NCBI RefSeq assembly: GCF_000023065.1
Contig: NC_012691.1
Coordinates: 1,842,501-1,906,500 of the forward strand
Direction: 5' to 3'
Length of the DNA stretch: 64,000 nucleotides
Source of the DNA: Tolumonas auensis DSM 9187
GTDB lineage: Bacteria; Pseudomonadota; Gammaproteobacteria; Enterobacterales; Aeromonadaceae
Position numbers and translations under genes: made by a program. Each line of letters starts with the position of its first letter. The stretch's first letter is position 1. Shown piece after piece: positions 39,139-46,822 of the stretch. The notes under the pieces are model-generated. The model was not told the origin of the DNA. It worked only from the letters and a program-made list of their open reading frames with translations, and ran no database searches.

Positions 39139-39262
39139 ATTATCTTCCTTTAGGTTTGATCGGTATCACAAAATATCATTTATTGTAAAATAGGAACTAA
39201 AGCATTAGTTCGCTACCAGCATCCTAATAATAATGATTTATAAAGATAATAATTTGCATCTG

Positions 39263-39281
39263 GGTGCAATAAGGTTGCACC
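39263..39281. promoter_or_regulatory. Inverted repeat upstream of the GH3 gene
   Basis: GGTGCAA-TAAGG-TTGCACC is a perfect 7-bp inverted repeat about 125 bases before the GH3 start. It is a candidate operator. Its sequence differs from the palindromes near abfA, so a different regulator, possibly the adjacent AraC-type one, may act here. Confidence 0.4.
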
Positions 39282-39300
39282 AGAGAGCATGAGTTAATAT

Positions 39301-39316
39301 TGTGATATATACCACA
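39301..39316. promoter_or_regulatory. CRP-like site upstream of the GH3 gene
   Basis: TGTGA-TATATA-CCACA matches the cAMP-CRP consensus TGTGA-N6-TCACA at 9 of 10 positions. It lies about 160 bases before the GH3 start, and catabolite control of a sugar gene would be expected. Nothing else is seen in 39139-39428. Confidence 0.4.
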
Positions 39317-39428
39317 CTCTGTTATTCAAAAAAAAAACGAAACCAAATAATTAAAAATGCCATGCATTAACCTCCAACGTCATAAAAAATGACATCAGAT
39401 TTGTTAACCAACAAAAAATAGCATTGAA

Positions 39429-40457
39429 TTATATGCGTCTGTACTCGCGGGGGTTAACACCTACATTGTCTTTGAAAAACCGTGAAAAAACAGACTGAGA
39501 AGAGAAGCCAAGCATCTCACTTACCTTCATAACATTATGATCAGACTCAGCCAGTAAATGACAAGCCAACTTCACCTTTTCTTCTCTTAATAACTCTTTG
39601 AAATTAGTGTTCTCCAGCTTTAATCTTCTGTTTAATGTCCACCGACTAATATCCAACAAACTGCATAAATCCAGAAGAATATCATCATCACTCAAATAAC
39701 AATCGTTGAGTTTATGACTGATATAATCCCTGACCTTAAAACTATATTCAGATGTTTTTTGTTTAATTTCATTATTTATATTACAAACAAGATTTTTTTG
39801 CATCACATTTAAAACATCGTTATAAGCACAGAAAGCTTTCATTAGATCACCATTTAAAAAAGTGATGCTACTGACACTTGCATTCCAGTTACACTCGACA
39901 CCAAAAAACTTGTTAATTACATTATAGTTCTTAGGGCACTCCCCCTTGAACTCAATTTTCACAGAAAAATCTTTACTATATTCCTTTACCAAAGAGTACA
40001 AGATTGAAACTGTTAAAACAGAAAATACATCAAAAAAGACCTTATCTATATAATCCGGCCCTTGATACACATACTTTGTTTCAAAATCACTTCCGGTTAT
40101 AAATACTTTACTGCAACTATTGATTATGTTTTTAAAACTCACAAAAACATCAATAGCATTAAATGCGTTTTTCTCATTCAAACACAAACTAAACAGTTCA
40201 GGGTAATCGTTATAATATTCACGCAGGATAGAACTGGAAAAGAAGTTATCCAATACATGGGGGTATTCGTTTATTTCCTGATTAAACAATATATATTTAT
40301 CCAATGAGATACGTGCACTTTTTGATTTTATCTCATACATATCAATCTTGCTCTTTTGGAGCAGACTTTCGATATTAACGTTCTCTTTATTTAAAAAAGA
40401 TAACAGTCGATTTATCTCCTTACTGGATACAGATATATTATTCATTACTGCGCTCAT
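39429..40457 (-). CDS. AraC-family transcriptional regulator
   Basis: 342 residues. The C-terminal 90 residues form the double helix-turn-helix (LLDISRWTLNRRLKLE and SEMLGFSSQSVFSRFFK). The N-terminal 240 residues resemble the sensor of the OruR/ArgR-like AraC group, not the arabinose cupin of AraC itself. The gene is much richer in A+T than its neighbours (many AAA, ATA and TTT codons), which suggests separate origin. Position suggests control of the GH3 gene; the ligand is unknown. Confidence 0.85.
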   Translation of the reverse strand: MSAVMNNISVSSKEINRLLSFLNKENVNIESLLQKSKIDMYEIKSKSARISLDKYILFNQEINEYPHVLDNFFSSSILREYYNDYPELFSLCLNEKNAFNAIDVFVSFKNIINSCSKVFITGSDFETKYVYQGPDYIDKVFFDVFSVLTVSILYSLVKEYSKDFSVKIEFKGECPKNYNVINKFFGVECNWNASVSSITFLNGDLMKAFCAYNDVLNVMQKNLVCNINNEIKQKTSEYSFKVRDYISHKLNDCYLSDDDILLDLCSLLDISRWTLNRRLKLENTNFKELLREEKVKLACHLLAESDHNVMKVSEMLGFSSQSVFSRFFKDNVGVNPREYRRI

Positions 40458-40763
40458 CCATTTGGCAAAAAATATATCAATAGAGGCTTATTCTCGTTAA
40501 TCGAATTAATATCGAAACAGAATAGCCTTATCTAACAGTTTTTTGATTTTAGTGAGCATTGCCGTTAATGACTATACGAGATATATCGAATGCTCTTATG
40601 AGGGAAACTCATAAATACAATCATCAATAAAAAAGAAGTATTTCTCTGAAAAAACAGACTGTTTTCGGCTTTAATTGTACTTGGATCACAGATTTATTAT
40701 CTTAATATATAAATCACTAAAATAATAGTGTAAGCGTTCTTCGTAATAAACTCAGATGTATAT

Positions 40764-40794
40764 AAAAAGATGAGCCCACAATGTGGGCCCATCC
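40764..40794 (-). terminator. Intrinsic terminator of the small secreted-protein gene
   Basis: On the minus strand GATGGGCCCACA can pair with TGTGGGCTCATC, followed by five T. It lies about 50 bases after the gene at 40842-41261. The core resembles the GH3 terminator at 36574. The gap 40458-40763, upstream of the AraC-type gene, is AT-rich; I see only a short inverted repeat TTAAT-CGA-ATTAA (40497-40509) there. Confidence 0.78.
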
Positions 40795-40841
40795 AGAACC
40801 GCCTTTTTACAAACATTGATTTTAGGGTAAATACAATGATG

Positions 40842-41261
40842 CTATGGCTTGATCGCCATATGTTCGTTATGGGGTACAAAATATAAGTGAATATCATAAT
40901 GCGGAACTGTATAGCCTTCGTGCCCATCAGGCTCCCAATCAAAATCGACGTGTTCAACAGACGGTAAAGGAATACCTGCTTTCGACTTAAGATCAGTAAA
41001 CGATGTACCCTTTGCAAGGGTATCGCGGTCGATCATAAATTCCAAAAAGATAACCCGCCCTTCAGAAACACCGTAGATTGGTCCCAAAGGCAGATCTTTG
41101 GGATTTGCCCAATGCTCACCCATCGCAGGAACAACAGGTGAAATTTTTACTACATCTGCTGGTAATGTCGACGCCAGCGGAAGATTCTCAGTTGCGGCTA
41201 TAGCTGACGTTGTCAAACCAAACAAAAGAGACACTGCAATTGTCCGACAGACATGGATCAT
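40842..41261 (-). CDS. Small secreted His-rich protein, DUF5602-like
   Basis: 139 residues. A signal peptide is clear (MIHVCRTIAVSLLFGLTTSA, cleavage after about A22). The mature part has GEHWANPKDLPLGPIYG near residues 48-64 and a histidine-rich end with H104, H114, H121, H125, H131 and H134, in HYDIHLYFVPHNEH. It recalls proteins annotated as DUF5602/TTHB210-like, but I assign no function. Metal binding is a guess from the histidines. A Fur-box-like site lies in its divergent upstream region. Confidence 0.75.
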   Translation of the reverse strand: MIHVCRTIAVSLLFGLTTSAIAATENLPLASTLPADVVKISPVVPAMGEHWANPKDLPLGPIYGVSEGRVIFLEFMIDRDTLAKGTSFTDLKSKAGIPLPSVEHVDFDWEPDGHEGYTVPHYDIHLYFVPHNEHMAIKP

Positions 41262-41407
41262 GATGACCTCCCGGATTTATTAGACCCAACGTTCAGACGT
41301 ATCCAACGAATTGACTTGCAGAGCCGATCCGTTGCCATCCTCAAATGCAAATCGCCACCAAAAAGCACCAGTGACAATCAAAAGGTAAGAATTTGAGGGA
41401 GTTGCAA

Positions 41408-41437
41408 TTGACATATGATAATGATAACTATAATCAT
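41408..41437 (+). promoter_or_regulatory. Predicted promoter overlapped by a Fur-box match
   Basis: TTGACA (41408-41413) and TATAAT (41429-41434) form consensus boxes with a 15-base spacer, somewhat short. Within them GATAATGATAACTATAATC (41417-41435) matches the 19-bp Fur consensus at 16 of 19 positions. Transcription would run right into dsbB and the bat operon. Fur with iron would be expected to repress. A leftward promoter for the gene at 41261 could also use this site. The rest of 41262-41407 shows nothing. Confidence 0.6.
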
Positions 41438-41479
41438 CCATCTATTACAGCATCAGCACCCAAACAGAGAGGTGATCCT

Positions 41480-41560
41480 TTGAAAAGACACAAAAAACTC
41501 AGTACTCTTTCCCCGCTTCCTTTTTATCCTGTTCTGTATTTTAATTCCCGCCATCTGTAA
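41480..41560 (+). CDS. Possible 26-residue leader ORF before dsbB
   Basis: TTG at 41480, with GAGAGGTGA 7 bases upstream, opens a 26-codon frame starting MKRHKKLSTLSPLPFYP and ending with TAA. A basic start is followed by a hydrophobic/aromatic stretch. It ends 15 bases before the dsbB ATG. It may be a translated leader peptide or chance. I do not recognise it. Confidence 0.35.
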   Translation: MKRHKKLSTLSPLPFYPVLYFNSRHL

Positions 41561-41575
41561 CTCAGGAATAAGTTA

Positions 41576-42097
41576 ATGATCCAATTTATCCGAAACATTA
41601 CGCAAAGCCGGACTGCATGGGGCATATTATTAGGCTCGACACTTTTCTTTGAACTTTGTGGTATGGTCTTCCAGCATGTTATGGGCCTACAGCCATGTGT
41701 AATGTGCATATACCAGCGAGTTGCTATTCTGGGCATTATGGCTGGTGCTCTGATTGGCTTTATCAATCCACGGAACTGGATTCTCCGCTGGACAGGCCTG
41801 CTGATATGGGCATATTCGTCAATAGAAGGACTGCGACTGGCGCTACGTCACACAGACCTACAATTGAATCCATCTCCCTTTAATACTTGCGATTTATTTG
41901 TTACCTTTCCACAATGGCTACCGCTAGATCGTTGGATGCCCTGGTTTTTTAACGCTACCGGTGATTGCGCTGAACTTCAGTGGCAATTTCTGTCGTGGAC
42001 TATGCCTCAATGGCTTATAGTCTCATTTGGTATATATGCAATCATCAGTTTTATTATTATTGCTGGTAATTTAATCAAAGGACGATGCTGTGGATAA
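41576..42097 (+). CDS. dsbB: DsbB, disulfide bond formation protein B
   Basis: 173 residues with four membrane helices. The quinone-proximal pair is C41 and C44 (PCVMC) and the periplasmic pair C105 and C131, almost the E. coli positions (41, 44, 104, 130). R48 in IYQRVA corresponds to the quinone-site arginine. It reoxidises DsbA. It overlaps moxR by 8 bases, so it appears to belong to the bat operon. An AGGAA ribosome site precedes it. Confidence 0.93.
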   Translation: MIQFIRNITQSRTAWGILLGSTLFFELCGMVFQHVMGLQPCVMCIYQRVAILGIMAGALIGFINPRNWILRWTGLLIWAYSSIEGLRLALRHTDLQLNPSPFNTCDLFVTFPQWLPLDRWMPWFFNATGDCAELQWQFLSWTMPQWLIVSFGIYAIISFIIIAGNLIKGRCCG

Positions 42098-43091
42098 TAT
42101 TTATAACGAACAACAGCAAACCATAACGGAAGATGCCTGCCTGACATCTATCGCTACGGTTAAAGAATTTCTTAATAAGCGAATCATCGGACAGCAACAC
42201 CTGATCGATGGTTTGCTAATGGCAATACTGGCTGATGGCCATATCCTCGTGGAAGGCCCTCCAGGCTTAGCTAAAACCCGTTCCATAAAAATGCTGGCCA
42301 GCTGCGTGGAAAGTCATTTTCACCGCATCCAGTTCACACCTGATCTTCTGCCGGCGGATCTGACTGGTACTGAAATCTATCGTCCGCAGAATGGCACCTT
42401 TGTGTTTCAGCCCGGCCCATTATTTAATGAGATTGTTCTGGCGGATGAAATCAACCGTGCAGCAGCTAAAGTTCAAAGTGCTTTGCTGGAAGCGATGGAA
42501 GAACGGCAGGTTACTATCGGGCGGAAAAGTTACCATCTGCCACCATTATTTATGGTAATGGCGACACAAAACCCGCTGGAACAGGAAGGTACTTATCCCC
42601 TGCCGGAAGCGCAACTGGACCGGTTCATGCTGCATCTGGAACTTGATTACCCAAGTGCTGCGGATGAACTGAATATTCTGCGATTGAATCATTCTGAAAG
42701 CCGGGAAGAAGACACCCCGGATGCGCCAAAATTAACGCAGTTGCAGATCTTTGCAGCCCGCCAGTATGCGTTGCAGGTGATCGCCTCAGCACCCATTGAA
42801 AATTACATAGTAAATCTGGCCACAGCCACCCGTCACCCGCAGGCATATGATGCTGATCTTGCCCGTTGGCTTGCGTATGGCGTCAGCCCCCGCTCCAGTA
42901 TTGCGCTGTTACGCTGTGCACGCGTCAGAGCATGGTTAGCCGGTCGAAACTATGTCACGCCGGATGACGTCCAGTATTGTATTTATCCGGTAATGCGGCA
43001 CCGTCTCATGCTGACTGTAGAAGCCGAAGCTGATGGTATTACACCGAAAGATATCATCTCTATCCTGTTACAGAAGGTTGTAGTTGCATGA
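42090..43091 (+). CDS. MoxR-family AAA+ ATPase
   Basis: 333 residues, starting at a GTG inside the end of dsbB. Walker A EGPPGLAKTRS lies at residues 55-65 and Walker B LADEINRAAAKVQSALLEA near residue 115. The C-terminal lid matches the AAA lid of MoxR. MoxR proteins act as chaperones that work with von Willebrand (VWA) partners, which follow here. It overlaps the DUF58 gene by 4 bases. Confidence 0.95.
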   Translation: MDNIYNEQQQTITEDACLTSIATVKEFLNKRIIGQQHLIDGLLMAILADGHILVEGPPGLAKTRSIKMLASCVESHFHRIQFTPDLLPADLTGTEIYRPQNGTFVFQPGPLFNEIVLADEINRAAAKVQSALLEAMEERQVTIGRKSYHLPPLFMVMATQNPLEQEGTYPLPEAQLDRFMLHLELDYPSAADELNILRLNHSESREEDTPDAPKLTQLQIFAARQYALQVIASAPIENYIVNLATATRHPQAYDADLARWLAYGVSPRSSIALLRCARVRAWLAGRNYVTPDDVQYCIYPVMRHRLMLTVEAEADGITPKDIISILLQKVVVA

Positions 43092-43966
43092 AATTAAATG
43101 ACGGCGTCACACTCACACTGGATGATCTGCTGGCAGTTTCAGTGAGTGGAAGTCGTATCGCGACTCAACTTTCAGATGGATGGAGAACCGGTGCTCATCA
43201 ATCAAGAAAGAAAGGACGAGGCATGGAATTTGCCGAAGTTCGTCCGTATATGATTGGTGACGATGTACGCAATATGGACTGGAGAATCACGGCCAGAACC
43301 GGTAAGCCGCATACAAAATTGTTCCGGGAAGAACGGGATCATTCTGTCTATATTTTGCTGGATCTCTCCAGTGAAATGTATTTCGGCTCCAAGGGACAAC
43401 TGAAAGCCCGCTTGGCGTCTCTGGTGGCTGCAGCTGTTGCCTGGCATGCGTTAAAGAGAGGTGACAAAATTGGTGGTCTGATTCTGAGTGGTGAAAGAAC
43501 GACCATTCAATCACCAGTAAGTCACCGCAAAGGGGTATTGCTGTGGTTAAAACAAATCATCAATATCTATAGCGCAGGTTTGCAGGAACGACCTGCAACC
43601 TCCGATATCACCGCTGGTTTGAAGACGCTGGGTAATATGCTCCGTCCTGGCGCCCGATTGGTTATTATCAGTGATTACTACCGGTTGTCGCAGAAAGATT
43701 TTCTGATGATCCGCTATCTGAGAAAACGTCATGAAATCAATCTGATACAAATTTATGATGCACTGGAACGACAAGTTGAAGGTGATGGCATTTTAGGTGT
43801 GGAGAACGCCAGTGGTGCTGGTTTTTTACTGACAAATGATGAGTTCAGAAATGACTACGCCCGGCTTGCCAGCTTTCGCCAATTTGAGCTGGAAAGAAAA
43901 CTGAGCGGTTATGCTAAACAATTATTAGCTTTTGATGCGTCCAAAACATTGGCAGAACAACTATAA
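43088..43966 (+). CDS. DUF58-domain protein
   Basis: 292 residues. The core GRGMEFAEVRPYMIGDDVRNMDWRITART (residues about 38-66; core RPYMIGDDVRNMDWR) is the DUF58 signature, followed by a degenerate VWA-like fold (VYILLDLSSEMYFG). It always sits next to moxR in such operons; its molecular function is not established. It ends directly before the next gene's ATG. Confidence 0.93.
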   Translation: MKLNDGVTLTLDDLLAVSVSGSRIATQLSDGWRTGAHQSRKKGRGMEFAEVRPYMIGDDVRNMDWRITARTGKPHTKLFREERDHSVYILLDLSSEMYFGSKGQLKARLASLVAAAVAWHALKRGDKIGGLILSGERTTIQSPVSHRKGVLLWLKQIINIYSAGLQERPATSDITAGLKTLGNMLRPGARLVIISDYYRLSQKDFLMIRYLRKRHEINLIQIYDALERQVEGDGILGVENASGAGFLLTNDEFRNDYARLASFRQFELERKLSGYAKQLLAFDASKTLAEQL

Positions 43967-44431
43967 ATGAAAGCACCACTTAACCAATTGCACGACATCT
44001 TACCAGGACCAGATACAGGAACAGACACTAACCTGATCCTTATCGTCTTTTTTATTGTTGTTTCTTTTATGGCAATTTACTTTCTGCACAGAATCTATAA
44101 AGCATGGCCTTGCTACAAGCTTTTCTGGAAAGCAAAACGTGAATTGAATTTCATATTTAAGAACAAAAAAGATAATTATATTCCGGCAATAAATGTGTTG
44201 TTAAAAAAAACAGCTTCACATTATTGGGAAAGGGAAGAATTTGCCGGTTTACATACCCGCGATTGGTTGACATTTCTGGATAGCAACTCCTCATGTCATT
44301 TCTCAAAATACTCTGATGAATGGGAAAGCTGGTCCTATTCTGATATGACGATTTCAGTAAAAGAAAAAAAAGAAATCCTCCATGAATGTAAAAAATGGCT
44401 TAAATCAATCCGTAGCAGGAGACCGCTGTGA
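43967..44431 (+). CDS. DUF4381-family membrane protein
   Basis: 154 residues. One membrane helix (LILIVFFIVVSFMAIYFL, residues about 22-40) is followed by a basic, helical cytoplasmic part with TRDWLTFLDSN near residue 100. It fits the small DUF4381 protein found between DUF58 and BatA in gammaproteobacterial operons. Function unknown. It overlaps the next gene by 4 bases. Confidence 0.85.
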   Translation: MKAPLNQLHDILPGPDTGTDTNLILIVFFIVVSFMAIYFLHRIYKAWPCYKLFWKAKRELNFIFKNKKDNYIPAINVLLKKTASHYWEREEFAGLHTRDWLTFLDSNSSCHFSKYSDEWESWSYSDMTISVKEKKEILHECKKWLKSIRSRRPL

Positions 44432-45378
44432 TTAACCTCGCTTGGCCATGGTTTGCCTGTTTATTACCTTTACCATTATTAATATTGTGGCTGGTTAAAC
44501 CTAAACGAAACCAGCATATTATAATTGATGCACCTACCCTGCCCTATTTTGCGAGCAACATCACAACCGGCAAATCTCGTCACCTATTAACGCGGACGTT
44601 ATTAGTATTAAGCTGGTTGTTAATAGTCTTATCGCTTACTCGTCCGCAATGGCTGGAGACACCGGTAGTTCAAAGTTTTCCGTCACGCGACTTATTGCTG
44701 GCTGTCGATATTTCGCAGAGTATGCAAATTAAGGATATGACCATAAACGGAGAAGCTGTTGACCGTCTGAGCATGGTGAAATCCTATTTACAATCGTTTA
44801 TTAAACAACGCCAGGGTGATCGTATCGGAATCATCCTGTTTGCTGATCACGCCTACCTGATGGTGCCATTTACCCAGGACTGGCAAGCAGCAGGACTACT
44901 ACTGGATGAAGTAAATATCGGTCTGGCAGGTAAGTTTACTGCTATTGGAGAAGCAATCACCCTTGCAGTTAAAAAAACGCTGCATGAACCGAAGCCCATC
45001 CAGAACAAAACATTGATACTACTCAGCGATGGTAAGGATAGCATTAATACCATTCAACCAACTGATGCGGCTGCTTTGGCCAAAGCAAGTGGATTGAAAA
45101 TTTATACTATCGGAATTGGCTCAGATTCTACCGACGCAGAAGCAGAAAGTGATCTGGATGAAACCACGCTTGAAGAGATAGCTAACATGACTGGCGGACA
45201 ATATTTCAGAGCCCGCAGCGAACAGGATTTGTCTGAAATATACCAGCAAATCAATCTGATCGAACCATTATCCTTAAAAACCGTGACATATCAGCCCCGT
45301 ACCGAACTACTGGTCTGGCCGCTGTCTTGTCTCTTGCTTGTCATGGCCATGCTGCTCTGGATATTAAGAAATGACTGA
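44428..45378 (+). CDS. BatA-like von Willebrand factor A protein
   Basis: 316 residues: two N-terminal membrane helices (7-23, 55-72), a VWA domain (about 88-275) and a C-terminal helix (295-313). The metal site DISQS (D94, S96, S98) is intact. LSDGKDSINT near residue 198 is the second metal-binding loop. It starts with GTG. These proteins are linked to aerotolerance and envelope stress in other bacteria. Confidence 0.92.
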   Translation: MINLAWPWFACLLPLPLLILWLVKPKRNQHIIIDAPTLPYFASNITTGKSRHLLTRTLLVLSWLLIVLSLTRPQWLETPVVQSFPSRDLLLAVDISQSMQIKDMTINGEAVDRLSMVKSYLQSFIKQRQGDRIGIILFADHAYLMVPFTQDWQAAGLLLDEVNIGLAGKFTAIGEAITLAVKKTLHEPKPIQNKTLILLSDGKDSINTIQPTDAAALAKASGLKIYTIGIGSDSTDAEAESDLDETTLEEIANMTGGQYFRARSEQDLSEIYQQINLIEPLSLKTVTYQPRTELLVWPLSCLLLVMAMLLWILRND

Positions 45379-46819
45379 TTTTATCTTTCTGAGACCGTAT
45401 GCTTTTGTCTTGTTACTCCCATTACTGGCTTTGTTTTATTTTTCATCATTAAAAAAAATAAAACAGCAGAGCTATATTTCAGCACATCTGTTGGCTGTAC
45501 TGACAAAAAGCGCTCCAAAAAAATCAAAACTAAACATGTCTCTGCTGCTATTTATCTTTTCATGCTTAGTAATTACCGCTCTGGCCGGGCCAGCCATACC
45601 ACAAAAAACAGCTTTGGCAAAAAACGATCTGCATACTGTTATTTTGTTAGGTATGGATAACACGATGTATGCCGATGATTTGAAGCCATCGCGGCTAGCC
45701 ATGACAAAGCAGAAAATTAATGCCTATTTAACAAAGAATAAAACCGGTAATACGGCATTAATTGCTTTTTCAGGATCAGCTCATGTCATATCACCATTTA
45801 CGGATGATCATGGCACATTAACGCATTTTATAGATGCGCTAAACCCATCGGTCATGCCAGAAGCAGGATCAAATGTCGTTGATGCGATGAAACTGGCGGG
45901 ATCATTGATCACGCCGCTAAAACCAGACAGCCAGATAAAAATACTGTTGTTCACGGATCAATTAACGACATTGCAGGCAGAAAAAATCATTAACTATGTC
46001 AAACCTCTTAACTGGCCTGTTGATATAGTTTTTATCGGTACAGCAAACGGTTCAGTGATCCCTTTACCTGAAGGCGGGCTGCTCCGCACCCATACAGGGC
46101 AACTCATCGTAGCCAAAACACCACTTACTGTGCTGACAGATACAGCATCTAAATTAGGTGGAAAGCTGATTGATATTACCAAACTGGAAAAATCATTAAC
46201 GGATGATTTTGCTGCGGATGATTCTAATACACTAAGAGAAGTCATCGTTTATAAAGAACTCAGTTATTTTATACTCTTCCCTTTGATATTAGCCGCTTTG
46301 CTTTTCCGCCGGGGTTATATTCTCTTAATTCCATTTATTATTTATTTCCCTGAGAGCTCTTATGCTAAAGATATAGCATTAGATTTATATAAACAGGGAC
46401 AATATCAACAAGCTGCTGATACATTCCAGGATTACACCTGGAAAGGTAATGCTATGTACCGGGCAGGTAAGTTCAGCCAGGCTATAGAATTTTACGGGAA
46501 AGATAATACTCCGGTATCGCATTACAACCGGGGGAATGCCTTGGCTCATACTGGAAAGATTAAAGAAGCTATCATCGCTTATAATCAGGCTATTCAGTTA
46601 AACCCTAATTTTCAGGAAGCAAAAGATAATAAAAACATCCTCGAAATCTGGCTAAAAAAACAGAGCACTGAAGACAAAGATGATGAAGTCATAGCAACGT
46701 TACAAAAGAAAAACGGCAATATTGAGAAGGCGCTTAACTTTCTGAAAGCATTACCTGAAGAATCTGGCAATCTGATGCAAAAAAGATTACAACTACAACA
46801 AAAGAATAAGGCAAATTAG
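45371..46819 (+). CDS. BatB/BatC-like protein: VWA plus TPR repeats
   Basis: 482 residues. N-terminal membrane helices (9-25, 55-73) and a VWA domain (90-290) are followed by another membrane segment and TPR repeats (about 330-420, for example SHYNRGNALAHTGKIKEAI). The metal site that should read DxSxS is DNTMY (D96, T98, Y100), so metal binding is probably weakened or lost. The TPR part corresponds to BatC fused to BatB. It overlaps batA by 8 bases. Confidence 0.9.
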   Translation: MTDFIFLRPYAFVLLLPLLALFYFSSLKKIKQQSYISAHLLAVLTKSAPKKSKLNMSLLLFIFSCLVITALAGPAIPQKTALAKNDLHTVILLGMDNTMYADDLKPSRLAMTKQKINAYLTKNKTGNTALIAFSGSAHVISPFTDDHGTLTHFIDALNPSVMPEAGSNVVDAMKLAGSLITPLKPDSQIKILLFTDQLTTLQAEKIINYVKPLNWPVDIVFIGTANGSVIPLPEGGLLRTHTGQLIVAKTPLTVLTDTASKLGGKLIDITKLEKSLTDDFAADDSNTLREVIVYKELSYFILFPLILAALLFRRGYILLIPFIIYFPESSYAKDIALDLYKQGQYQQAADTFQDYTWKGNAMYRAGKFSQAIEFYGKDNTPVSHYNRGNALAHTGKIKEAIIAYNQAIQLNPNFQEAKDNKNILEIWLKKQSTEDKDDEVIATLQKKNGNIEKALNFLKALPEESGNLMQKRLQLQQKNKAN

Positions 46820-46822
46820 GTC

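Noticed and set aside
40697-41017. 106-codon minus-strand frame overlapping the secreted-protein gene
   Set aside because: Overlaps the better-supported gene with a signal peptide, and runs through that gene's terminator.
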